Of a DNA stretch of 64,000 bases, positions 36,161 through 47,095 are shown piece after piece. Origin of the DNA: Carya illinoinensis (Eukaryota > Streptophyta > Magnoliopsida > Fagales > Juglandaceae); assembly GCF_018687715.1 (NCBI RefSeq), contig NC_056759.1, positions 5,461,501 through 5,525,500 on the forward strand. Reading direction: 5' to 3'. The notes below the pieces were generated by a model. That model was not told where the DNA came from. It did no database searches and saw only the letters and a program-made list of their open reading frames with translations. Both the position numbers and the translations under genes were made by a program. Within the stretch, counting starts at the first letter, position 1; the number at the start of each line of letters is the position of its first letter.

Positions 36161-36744
36161 TTTTCGCTAGCTTCTTAGCGAGGAGAAGATGAAAGCTAAA
36201 GAAAGATTGGTGACAATAACAATCAAAGCCTAGAGTGAAAACGAAATTCAGTAATGAAAAACCTGAAGATTGCAGAGCGACGATTCAAGACTTAAAACGA
36301 CAAAATTAAGGTTTAAATTTAACCAGTGAGTTGGGCTAATGATCAGTTACAAGAGGAAAACGTTCTCGATAAATCTAGAGAGGGAGGAAGTGGCTGTTGA
36401 GGATGGATTTGGGTGTTGGAGATCGGTTTTGTAGAGGAAAGGAAGAAGAAGCAGTAGGATTGAATATAAGCAGGTAGGTGTGAAATCAAGAACAGAGCAG
36501 GGTAGGATTGGACTTTTTCTTCGGGGCACGCCGTATTAGAAATACCAGAGATGAGAACGAGCTTACAATTGCTGTGTGCTTGCAAGATATCTGATATTAT
36601 CTATTATCTACTAAAAAAAAAAAAAAAACATGATTGTTTTGACTTTGACATGTCACAATAAGTTTTTGCTCTCATCCCGTTGGTTGAGTCACCACTCCTC
36701 TACGTAACCTGCTCTTTTGTTTTTGTATTCTTCGGCGTTTTTCC

Positions 36745-36885
36745 TGCTATCTTTATCTCTTACCAATTTTTTAAATTTTTATATAAAATATAATAAATAA
36801 ATAATTTTTTTATTTTTAAAAAATATATATATATTTTATTCAACTTTCATCTCATTTTATCTATATAAATAAATAAAACCTTCTT
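36745..36885. mobile_element. MITE copy, family M1 (partial)
   Basis: AT-rich core TTTTTATATAAAATATAATA followed by AACTTTCATCTCATTTTATC, matching the family end. The left end is eroded. Confidence 0.45.
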
Positions 36886-37529
36886 CCTCTTAATAAGGGT
36901 TAATTAAATAATTTTAAAATTTATGACAATGATATTTTGAATTGGAGTGATGATGTCCACAATTTTAATTAAATTTTTCATACACATTTTTTATAAAAGA
37001 TTTATTATAAAAAAATTTAAAAAAATTATCTTTTTCAATAGATTCTAATTTTCTACCACCAACTTACGGGAGATTAGTATATTTAAGACTTGTACATAAT
37101 ATTACTCTTTAAAATAATTAAATTAATATATATAGAGTTTGATCAAAATAAATCCAGTGGACAATGAATTATAGTGTATATATTAAAAATAATGATTGTT
37201 TAAGATATAAAATTGTTGATCAATAGTGATTTTTACGTGTAATTTAAAAAGAAAATGGTATATGGTGCCTTGACTATAAAAAATAAAATTGTCCTAAGTT
37301 TTAAATAATTCCCTCGATCATTAGAGATTACTTGTTAGATCAGTTTTGTTGAAATATTAGTTCAAAAGCCAACCTTCGCCGCAAAATATTTGTGTGAACT
37401 ATATACAGTACGATATAAATAGGACTTTCAGTCAAAAATATACTAAGCATTTAACGTATATTTACATCTTCTGTCCCAACCAATTAGATTGAGCTCAATA
37501 CGTATTAATCAAGATATATTGTATTAAAA

Positions 37530-38310
37530 AGTACGGGTGTACAGGAATAGAGTAAACAGGCTAGAAACCGATTAGATCGGTTGTCAAAGCACAGAACCAG
37601 TCGGCCGGCAATAAAAAATTAACAAAACTGACGTCAACTGATTCGGTCTCTATTTGATTCAATAAAAAACCGCTGAACCGGTTAATCGGTTTTACCATGT
37701 TTTTTTTTTTTTTTTTCATTTTATACTTATGCAAAAGCGGCATCCTTTTCAACTTGGTCTTTAAAAAATAAAAAATAAAAAATAAAACACCCCTGCCCTA
37801 CCCTTGCCCCTTCCGTCCCTCTTCCTCAATTTCAGTTTTCATCCTCTCTCTCTCTCCCATCACCACCCATTTCCCTTTCTCCTTCCAAACTCCTCCAGCG
37901 ATGGTGCAACCACAACACATGCAATAGGGGAGCGACCCCCTCCCCTCTTCCTTCACGCTGCTCAAAGCTTGGCCTAAGATCTCTCCTCTGAGTCTCTATT
38001 GTTTACCAATTTGCTTTCATGCCCAGGCCAGCTTTCTCGTTCTCCTAATCCTCTCATCTTAATTTGTTATGTATTTGTTATTTTGTTATAGATTTTTAAA
38101 AATTTGTTGTATTTTGGTTGATTTGATTAGAAATTTTAAAATTGTGATGTGAAATTTTAAGGATGGTTACCGACCAACGAACTTATCGTGGAACCGATCA
38201 GTATCAACTGTAAGAAACCACCGGTTTTCTTTGTCCCTACTGGCCGATTTTGGTTAGCACCACCTCGTTTATAAGTTATCGGTGCGATTGTGTCGATTTT
38301 GAGGCCTATT
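37530..38310. repeat. Degenerate transposon-like DNA rich in ACCGGTT motifs
   Basis: Flanks carry AACCGGTTAATCGGTTTTAC (37676) and AACCACCGGTTTTCTTTG with CCGATTTTGGTTAGC (about 38215-38265), in roughly inverted arrangement. The middle holds T- and A-runs and a CT-rich stretch. Class unknown. Confidence 0.35.
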
Positions 38311-38694
38311 AAAAAGAGTTTTTATGCTCATCATTCTTACATCATGTACTTATTAAGAAATAAAATAAAATAAAAATAAAAACAGATGCGTGATATATAT
38401 AGAGATAATGAATAGAATTTGTCTATTAGAAAATATTTACACACTCTTATTTACAAGAATAATAATAATGATAATAGTCTCTCCAAAATATATTTCAATA
38501 AAAATATTTAGTCTTTCAAAAATTAAAAATATATATATTTTAGACATAAAGGAATTTTGTATAAATAAACTTATTTACTGATATGACTTAATATAATACA
38601 TTATATTATAAAATTAAAATTATCTCAAAATAGATTTATCAAATATAATTACGTCAATTTGTAAATAACAGTTTTCTATTTTAATTTGTTATCA

Positions 38695-38882
38695 GGCTTA
38701 GTTTAGATATATAAATATTAAACAGTTTCATCTCATTTCATCATTATAATTTTTTTAATTTTTATATAAAATAAAATAAATAATTCAATCTTTTTAAATT
38801 TTAAAATAATAATGATATTAAAAAATAATATTTTATTTAATTTTTATTTAAAATTCTCTCATTTTATCTTAGTGTCCAACTG
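38695..38882. mobile_element. MITE copy, family M1
   Basis: GGCTTAGTTTAGATATATAA on the left, then TTTCATCTCATTTCATCATT and an AT-rich core, ending CTCATTTTATCTTAGTGTCC. Same order as the other copies. Confidence 0.55.
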
Positions 38883-39689
38883 CACGTTAAGCTGGCAAGC
38901 TGCATCTGCCACGAAGCCGACGGCAGGCTAGCAGCAGACAAGCCACCACAACTCAACATGTTGATAATTTTGCGAAGAAAAACTGTAGGCGCCCCTCGCA
39001 TTTTTCTACTTTTCTAGGATTAGGCCCAGACGTTTCTAGTCACTGCTAAACGGTTACCATCAATAGTCATTTTTCAAACTCCAAGTTGCCGACTTGCCGT
39101 GGCATACATTAATTAAAATCACGCTACTAATATTTGCGAAAAGTCGCATGTCAAAATACGGCGATAAACACAACATTCAAGTATGAATAATAATACACGT
39201 TCGCAAAATGCTCATACTTTTGGGCACGGAAAATTATGTTATTTTGATTAGTCGCGTTCGGTATCGAAAACAAAGGTATAGAAGAAAGTAGAAAGGGTCA
39301 GATGTTTCTCTACTTCTTTGATAATTTGGTATCGATCTCATCATTTATTTCATTACTGTAATTATAATCTGAATGTTTTGGTATCGTTTAGTCAATGCAA
39401 TGTTTTTTCTGCGTTTTCAATAACAGCGTGTCCAACTTGTGTATGGGTTTGACAACTAATTTGAATGATAAGCATGCCAGCATTCTCAGCTCGTGGCATT
39501 GGGCGTTGAAATCCCAGACTCTGTATTGGCTGCTACTGCTATAATTCATTTAAATTGAATAAAATAGTCAATTATGACTCGAACCTACCAGCAGCCGTGC
39601 AAACATTATTGTTATAAAAAAGTAGTAGGAACGCAAAATAAACGATTTTTGTTTATATATATATATTAATATATACTATAACAGAATCA

Positions 39690-39860
39690 ACGTGCAAAAT
39701 ACGTTTGTCTAATTAAGTGAAATGATTATTTTAAAAAAATAATATATATTTTATTAATAATATATATTTGGACATAATGATAGTTAAGTAGAGTACAATA
39801 ATTACATGTTTGCATAGATTAGAAGATAAAAATATTAGTTCAAAATATAACATAAAAAAA
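39690..39860. repeat. Interspersed AT-rich repeat R3, copy 2
   Basis: Shares ordered phrases with 34020-34280. No coding content. Confidence 0.45.
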
Positions 39861-40478
39861 AAAGAGGCATCGCCCAGCATGAATTATACATTTAATAACT
39901 GGAGGAGCATAATATATAAGAAGATGCACAGCATTAGGATTATGTTTAACAAAGAATGAAACAAAGTATAATTGCTTAAAAAAGAGAGGAAAAAATGAAA
40001 TTAATGGTCCAACAAAATGAATTGTAATTTAAAGAAAATTCCCATTTCTCATTAACTTTTCCATTTTTTTTTTTCCTGAAATGAAGGTCAACAGAACTCC
40101 AATCAAATACCAAGGCAATCAGTTTATTTAAATTGTAAAACTAAATAGGCAGCCACTCTACTGTTTAAATCCAAACAATAAAACAAGGACAAAAGAACTA
40201 ACAACCCGAGATATCATGGCCTTTAAGGACAATTAAAGATCCAACAGCTGATAAGAGATAGACTGATTAACCTTGTACACATGAATCTTGCAATTATGAG
40301 GTGTGTGCAAAGAATGACATAAACCATCCTTAGTAATTGTAGAGGTCACTAAAATTAAATATTAGCTTTTTATGGGAAGGATTTGATTGCAGAAGATTAG
40401 GGAACACCATATCAAGGTGATTTATCATATAAATAAGAATGACTATTAATCACACTTGTGTACGGATATAAGTCATAT

Positions 40479-42676
40479 TCAAATAATAACCAACTTACAC
40501 CAACAAGTAACCGCAGCTGCTAAAAAATAGCCGTCCATGAGGATCAAATTATCAATTCCCAGTAACTCTACCCCTCGGGGTGACTTCTGGTATTTCATCC
40601 AGGGCTTACATCTGTCAACTGCACATTCGGGGCAGTACCAATCACCCTCTGGCCAAAGATCACTACTAATTCCTGGATACTTTGAATGGTAAGCAGAAGG
40701 ACAACCGTCACAATATATTAAGTTTCCATCCATCTTACAAAGGCAACATTCATCACTATTCCAATCAGTGGTGTCCTTAACAATCTCTTCTATCAAGCAA
40801 GAGCCCACAGAAACATCTACTGTAACTCTCCTTTTCTCGCAAACATCAAGGTTCATACTTCGATCGAAAACCATGTTAGGCTTAGCCACCAACGATCTTC
40901 TACTAAGCTCGGACCTTATAGCTTCCACTTCAATCATATCATCAGACAGACACCGAAGTACCTCGACCTTCACAGAAGCAGGTTGTTTGTAGTAGTCAGT
41001 TCTGAATAGTTTTAAGGGACTGATATCAAATCCAGGTTTCAATTATGAACCATGGATCAATAGGTACTCAGCCATAAAAATGGGCCATGGATCAGTAGGT
41101 ACTCAATTAGCTTCACTTTTGCATTTCAAGCACAATTATGATTGTAAGATGGTTTGTTTCTCTACTCCTCGATTGGTCATAAGCACGTTATGGTTTCTTT
41201 CTTTCATTGTCATAAAGATGGCTAGTAAAGATACTTTCCAAAATTTGATGGCATGAAGAAAAAAATTATCTCACGATTAATAAACCACACTACTCAAGAT
41301 GACCCGGGGAGCACTGAAAAAATAGTCTTTTATTCCTATGTTGCTCTCACGTTTTTAATCTAACACATACTACAAATCGAGTTTGTCATTATAAAATAAA
41401 CCATCAACATCTTTTTCTAATTGTTGTACAGAAGACTTAGAAGGTATATGGGATGTTAGATGATCACAAAGAGCAAGCCACCCTTGAATTAATGAGCCTC
41501 CAAAAAACTCATTTTAGAGTAACTTGTGTCCTTTTATCTCTTTTTCTCCATTTTTAGTCATAAGTTGTATATCAATTGATCCAGAAACGAAGTAAGAATT
41601 TTGTTACAACAACCTCCAAAGTAGAAATATTTGATTTATTTAAAATTTGAGGCCATTTCATCAAAGGTAGAGGAATAAAACTGAGAAACTCCCTTGCAGA
41701 AAAAGAAAGTCCATTTCTTCTCAAAATCTTTATCCTCACTTCTTAAGTTCTATGAAGAAATTATAAACCAAACAATCTTAAAATATATATTAAACAGGTT
41801 CGTGAAAGTTGGGTCATAGTTAAAACAAGAACTCAATTGTATCAAGTAGTGTCCCTTTTTACAACCTCTTTTATCATATCCTACCTTTCTTCAATATTCC
41901 TTGAATTCCATGATTGTAACACTTTTATCTATAAGGCTTGTCCCTAACATTTCAGCAGCAGATTCAAAACCTTCATTCAAAGGTACTCCAAAACAAGTTC
42001 AAATCATAAAATAGGTTCTACTTAAAATAGTTCAAATCAAATCCAGCATTCACATTAAGCCCATCATTCAAATCAAACCCGTCTTTCAAATTATCATTTC
42101 CATTAACATTTCCACCAACAGAAACACTCTCTTTCAAATCCACCCCAAACCCACTTGCGTTTTTTGGGATTTGTTCAATATTAATATTCAAATTTAGATT
42201 AACCTTCACACTTTCTCTCAAATTCCCTCCAACAAACCTGTGTCCCATTTCTAAAGTCCTTTCTTTCATATTCTCTTCCAACCCGTATCCCATTTCTAAA
42301 ATCCTTACAAACCCATCATTTAAATTACCGTTTCCATGTAAATTGCCACAGTTCCCCACAGTTTCCCTCAAATTTCCTTTAGGAGTATTAAGTAAATTAC
42401 CTGAACTGCTTCGAACTTCACAAATCCGCTCGATATGGCAGCACTTCTTGGCCTTACGTCCGAGCTGCAGTTTTTCATGAGGCAATTCAGAGGCGGCGAA
42501 GGCTTCTTCTGTGCCCTCAAAGAGAGAAGCCACTTCGAAAAACTCCAGCTCCTCGAAACTGTCGTCCTCATATACGATCTCGAAGAACCCAGGCGAGGCG
42601 TTGTAGATCTCACGATCCCTAAGAATACCCTGAAGCCCTTGAACTCTTTCTTCACCGACCTTCCCAGGAACTCCAT
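40479..42676 (-). pseudogene. PTM-like (PHD-finger/DDT family) pseudogene
   Basis: Two pieces of one plant PTM-type gene survive. Piece 1 (42676 to 42018): ATG at 42676 opens MEFLGRSVKKEFKGFRVFLG, the expected N-terminus. A single missing base near 42604-42606 then shifts the frame, after which the family sequence continues (SPGFFEIVYEDDSFEELEFF, LQLGRKAKKCCHIERICEVR) followed by Asn/Leu/Gly-rich repeats to a stop at 42018. Piece 2 (about 41036-40479): LKLFRTDYYKQPASVKVEVL, VEAIRSELSRRSL and a PHD finger ECCLCKMDGNLIYCDGC..AYHSKY..WYCPEC. One PHD zinc Cys (after AYHS-K) is Tyr. The DDT domain expected between them is absent; the intervening 41043-42017 has no recognisable coding. Intact PTM relays chloroplast signals to the nucleus in Arabidopsis; this copy cannot. 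Confidence 0.8.
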
Positions 42677-42865
42677 TCGGAGCAGTCCTTGCGTGATCTA
42701 TGGGAAGGGAAGAAAACAATTGAAGATATTTCAAGCAAAGTAAACGCATGCAGAAAGGAATCGGGAAAATGGAATTCCGATCGCTTGGAGCTTTTACATT
42801 ATCGCTCGCTTGCAATTCTCCTCGGATGGATTTCGTCTTTTGCAATTCTTCCTCAAACGGTTTTA

Positions 42866-42960
42866 GACTAACGGCGTTAACTTTAACAGAAAAACAATAA
42901 AAAATCCGTTAAAACAAGATTTACCGTTTCATAGGCTCTTTATATATATAGAGATGTGAG
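42866..42960. repeat. Hairpin repeat R4, copy 2
   Basis: Second copy of the unit at 34888-34985, with GGCGTTAACTTTAACAGAAA and CCGTTAAAACAAGATTTACC. It lies right at the 5' flank of the PTM-like pseudogene. Confidence 0.6.
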
Positions 42961-43069
42961 TGAAACGACCAAGTTTGGTTTGACCGCATGTACTGTTCTA
43001 ATGGATTTTTCTTATCATTTTCTGAAATTAAGCACTTGGATTTAGAGAATATAAGTACTATAGACAGAG

Positions 43070-43215
43070 AGATTTCATAAAAATTAATTAAAAAATTGAC
43101 GTGACTAAATGTAATATTTTAGATATATAATAAAATTAATTTTATAATCTAAAGTACCATATAAAATAATATTAATTTGTGAGTTTATTTTTATAAAAAA
43201 AATTTGTCTAAATCA
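43070..43215. repeat. AT-rich MITE-like repeat related to 12490-12960
   Basis: Contains AAAATTAATTTTATAATCTA and AATTTGTGAGTTTATTTTTA in the family order. Confidence 0.4.
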
Positions 43216-44081
43216 TTTTTCTTTAGAAAAAGCCGTGTGCGTTACTTGAACTATAAAATTTATATAGACAAGATTACGTCAAATGTGAATATTACATGCA
43301 TTTTTATAGTTGTAATTAGCTAATTCGAGTTTAGCATTCATTTTAATTGCTTTTTATGATCATTTATATGTTTTTCTAAAGAATTCAAAAGAAAGCAACT
43401 CAAGACTTAGGATGGAAGTGTATGACTTGGAAACTCTAAAGAGTATTTGTATATCTACAAGAAAGTATTACACCACACACATCTATCTAACTAAATGTGA
43501 TTTGTCATTTTTTACATTATATTTAAATACACATATTAAGTCTTAAGATAAAGGGCTAAAATAACAAATTATATGTTAATTAGATTGAGGTGTATGGTAT
43601 AAAGCTACCATGTAGAATTTCTCTTTGTATATAGAACATACATACAAGGCTAATGCTACTATGCCATCAAAGTTTGCCTACTTAGCGTGCCCCTAGTGCA
43701 AATTAGTGGTGAAAGTTTAAATTGAAAAATCGGACCAGTTCCAGATTGGTTCCTATATTTTAAAAACCAGTTAAATCCAATACTCTGATTTCGATTCTTA
43801 GCTTTTCAAGATTGGATCGGACTGGTTTATAAAAAATATATATATAAATTAATTTTTAATATTATATAAACTATTATATATAATATATATGATTATATAT
43901 GAAATTTATCTATATATTATATATGAAATAATTTTATATTATAATTTATAACAGAAATTTTAATCTTAAATATAAATATTTGTTTGATCATATGTTATTA
44001 ATATAAAATATATATTAATTATATTTTATGGCCTAATAAATTTTCAACATATTCATTTTGATAAATACAGAATATATTAGT

Positions 44082-45489
44082 TGTTGAACTCAATGTTTCA
44101 AGTTTTATGCGATTATAAATCTACATATAGATTTTGATGATAACAAATAAATTCAAAGAATAAAGAAGTTTCAAACTCAAGTTGTCCACACAATGGAGTC
44201 AAGCACATCAAAGAACTAAGCATGAGTAAGAAGGAAACAAGTTCACATTAAAATCATAGAGTAATGTTGTAAATCTCTTAAAATTCGAAATGAGAATTAA
44301 TACTCAAAATTAATATTTTATCATAAAGTATTAAAATACATTTTCCACATGTGCATGAATATTTTTGAAAATTAAATTTGAAAATTTTGAAAGATGATTG
44401 ATTGTCATCTTTTACATGTGCATGCCTTGATTAAAGGGTTGAACTTTGAAAATATTAAAGATGATTGATTGTCATCTTTTACATGTGCATGCCTTGATTA
44501 AATGGTTGAATTTTGAAAATATTAAAAATGATTGATTGTCATCTTTCACATGTGCATGTTTTATTTGAATATTTTCAAAAGTGATTGATGCTTTTTTAGA
44601 CTTATACAAAAGGTAGATGATTTTGTTTGAATTTTTTGAAAAGTAAAGTGTGCTCCTTTTGTCATATACAAAAAGTAAACGATTAGGTTTGAATTTTTTG
44701 AAAAAAAAAAGTGTGCTCCTTTTGTCATATGCAAAAAGTAAAAGATTAGGTTTGAATTTTTTTGAAAAGGAAAGTGTGCTCCTTTTGTCATATGCCAAAA
44801 GTAAAAGATTAGGTTTGATTTTTTTTTGAAAAAGTGAATGATGTTGTCTTTGACATGTGAATCTTTTTAAATTTGAATATGAAGTCTCATATGCCTATAA
44901 ATAGATCATTTGAGAGCTTCACATTCATAACATCCAGAGCATACAATATTCATTCAAAACTTTCATTATCTCTTCTCTAAGCATTAAGCCTTAATCCTTG
45001 TTCATTTTGAGAGATATAGTTTGCGCTGTATTGTTCTTATTTCACTCATTGAGGAGTGTTTTCTGATAACCTACCCACTATCAGTTTTTATATCAGAAAA
45101 ATAGTGTGTATAACCCTTGTGCGTGTAGAAAGTATTCTACACGGGGAATAGTTGAATCACCACGTGTAAGGTGATTGCAAGTGTAGAGGGTGTTCTACAC
45201 GAATCCTTTGTAGTGGTGTTGTTCAAAGGTGTAATAGGTTTCTATCTCCACCTGAAGGGGGTTGAATAATGAATTTGGGAATCCTCAAGGGTTAGCTTGA
45301 GGCGAGGACGTAGGCAGTGGGGCCGGACCTCGTTAACATACTGAGTTTGCTTCTCTCTTACCATTACTCTTTATATTTATTGTTATTTCATATTTTGTTT
45401 ATATTTTATATTATATATTTGATTTATAATTGTTATTTTTTAATACAACTCAATTCATCCCCCCTCTTGTGTTAGTCATCTGGGCAATA
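44082..45489 (+). mobile_element. Solo Copia-type LTR with 5-bp TSD
   Basis: Starts TGTTGAACTC and ends TCATCTGGGCAATA (the usual final CA appears mutated), with TTAGT at 44077-44081 and 45490-45494. A TATA box CTATAAATAG lies at 44895-44904. The stretch GGACGTAGGCAG..GGACCTCGTTAA is typical of plant Copia LTRs. No internal region or second LTR is nearby, so it arose by LTR-LTR recombination. It holds two tandem-repeat arrays (44390-44580 and 44620-44830). Confidence 0.75.
44390..44830. repeat. Two tandem-repeat arrays within the solo LTR
   Basis: Array 1: three units of 64-68 bp around GATTGATTGTCATCTTTTAC. Array 2: three to four units of about 62 bp around GTGTGCTCCTTTTGTCATAT. The array creates a false repetitive open frame on the minus strand. 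Confidence 0.8.
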
Positions 45490-45738
45490 TTAGTAATACT
45501 AATATATATTAATATAGTAATTATATTTTACTTTAATTAATTAGTATATATTAGAAAATCATATTTTTTTTAATGGCATTGATACTTTATTAAAATCGAA
45601 AACTTGGACTGAACTGGTTTAGAGGGTAACCGGTTTGAAATTAGTTCTTGAAAATATAAAACCAGTATATATCCATTCGGTTTGAAAATCTGTACAAAAT
45701 CAGACCAAATCGAATCAGTTACATCCCTAGTGCAAATT

Positions 45739-46696
45739 GCACATTTTCTGTTTTTTTATTTTTTATTTTAAACATTTTTTAAACATGTTTAAATATTTTA
45801 AAAAAATATCAATATAATAATAGCCACTTTTTTCTATCATTAAGTAAAAACAATATTAAGAAATAAAATAAAATAAAAATAAGCAATCAAATTGATGGGA
45901 CAAACTTAGGGCCAGAATATTATTTTTTGATGACCATTACAAGTTGTAATTAAAGCATATACAAATAACAAATAAATATTAGAGATCAATCATTACTACG
46001 TTGGGAATCTGTATCCTTTCAAAGTTGTTGATGTACTTTATTCGATCCTTACCAGATAGTTGCACAGTTGCACTGCGTGATCTATGGAGGACTTAGATAA
46101 CGATTCAACGGGCAAATTTCTATAAATCCGCCCACTTATACCATGCATGAATTTCATTGAGAAGACCACAAAAGGTTCTACTCAACCCATGGACCGCCAC
46201 CATCAGTGTGCATGGTCTCCATGCGTCGTCGAGTTCCAAACGCCATAGCAATATTTTTTTTTCTTCCCTCCATTATTGAGTCTCATACTTTAATCTATAA
46301 TTTTTTCCCTATTTTAAAATAACCAAACGTAACTGTTCGTCCTCCCAACCCTCACTATTAAGTAACGGGCTTTGAGCTTTCGTGGATCAAATGGGCAAAA
46401 GAAATAAGGTTCCTGAATGGGCTGGAAGGTTGTCTTAATTGGACCGAATGGGCTATGGCCGAAATGTCTAAACCAGGAATTAAAACCTCGGACGGACCAA
46501 ACAAAATGCACCTAACTAAACCCCAATTTGGTATTGCCACACACTTGAGAGTATTGTTAAATTAATTTGTTATTTTCATTGAACTGCAACTTTTATCATT
46601 TTTGTGTTGCTTTTTTAATTGGTTTATCTAACATGCAAGAAGACAGGCCAATGCAGCGGCTCACAAGCTTGCAAAGAAGGCTTTAAATTTAGAAAC
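45739..46696. other. Intergenic DNA
   Basis: AT-rich, no gene recognised. Short frames near 46314-46540 have no domain. Confidence 0.55.
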
Positions 46697-46900
46697 GGTT
46701 TGGTTTGGTTATACAGATAAAATGAGATAAGATATGATAAAAATTAAAAGTTGAATAAAATATTATTATGATATAATTTTTAATGTTTTTATTTTAAAAT
46801 TTTAAAAAATTGAATTATTTATTATTTTATGTGAGAGTTTAAAGAAATTATAATAATTATATAAAATAAGATGAAATAATTTTATCTGTGTAACTAAACC
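46697..46900. mobile_element. MITE copy, family M1, best-preserved ends
   Basis: Left GGTTTGGTTATACAGATAAA then ATGAGATAAGA; the right end reads in reverse complement GGTTTAGTTACACAGATAAA. The roughly 28-bp inverted repeats are nearly perfect over a 204-bp element with the shared AT-rich core. Confidence 0.75.
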
Positions 46901-46909
46901 AACCCCAGC

Positions 46910-47095
46910 ATAGGGGTGTTCATTCGGATCCGGATCCGGATATCCAGCCATAACCAGATCCAAATTTCAAAAACCGGATGGTTATCTGCCTGATTGAATG
47001 CGGATTCAATCTGGGCAGATATCCGGATTATTTGCTTTTTTTGGGGGATAAAACCCTCAATCCGGGTTATAACCTGAATCAATCCGGTTTTGTAA
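46910..47095. repeat. CGGATCCGGAT-rich inverted repeat segment
   Basis: TTCGGATCCGGATCCGGATA at 46922 and CCGGATTATTT / AATCCGGGTTATAACC / CAATCCGG further right form several short palindromes. This looks like the end of a DNA transposon; no full element delimited. Confidence 0.4.

Larger units (their letters stand above)
36161..40478. other. AT-rich intergenic DNA with repeat fragments
   Basis: No gene recognised. It contains M1 MITE copies (36745-36885, 38695-38882), a degenerate ACCGGTT-rich element (about 37530-38310) and R3 copy 2 (39690-39860). Minus-strand frames near 36343-36585 lie in the presumed leader of the small gene. Confidence 0.6.
42677..43704. other. Intergenic DNA
   Basis: Former promoter of the PTM-like pseudogene, then R4 copy 2 (42866-42960) and an AT-rich MITE-like repeat (43070-43215). 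No gene. Confidence 0.55.
43705..45728. mobile_element. Long-inverted-repeat DNA element with 10-bp TSD, split by a solo LTR
   Basis: Both ends carry about 120 bp of ACCAGTT/GGTTTGAAA-type sequence in inverted orientation: left AGTGGTGAAAGTTTAAATTG, right reverse complement AGGGATGTAACTGATTCGAT. Flanks show the direct repeat AGTGCAAATT (43695-43704 and 45729-45738). Long inverted ends with a 9-10-bp duplication suggest a MULE-type element. Removing the inner LTR leaves only about 610 bp, so it is non-autonomous. Confidence 0.6.

Noticed and set aside
39570..39605. GACTCGAACCTACCA resembling a tRNA T-arm on the minus strand
   Set aside because: No paired stem around it and no acceptor or anticodon arm at the right spacing.
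44472..44798. Open frames with repeated YDKRSTLSF peptides
   Set aside because: Produced by the tandem repeats inside the solo Copia LTR; no gene structure.
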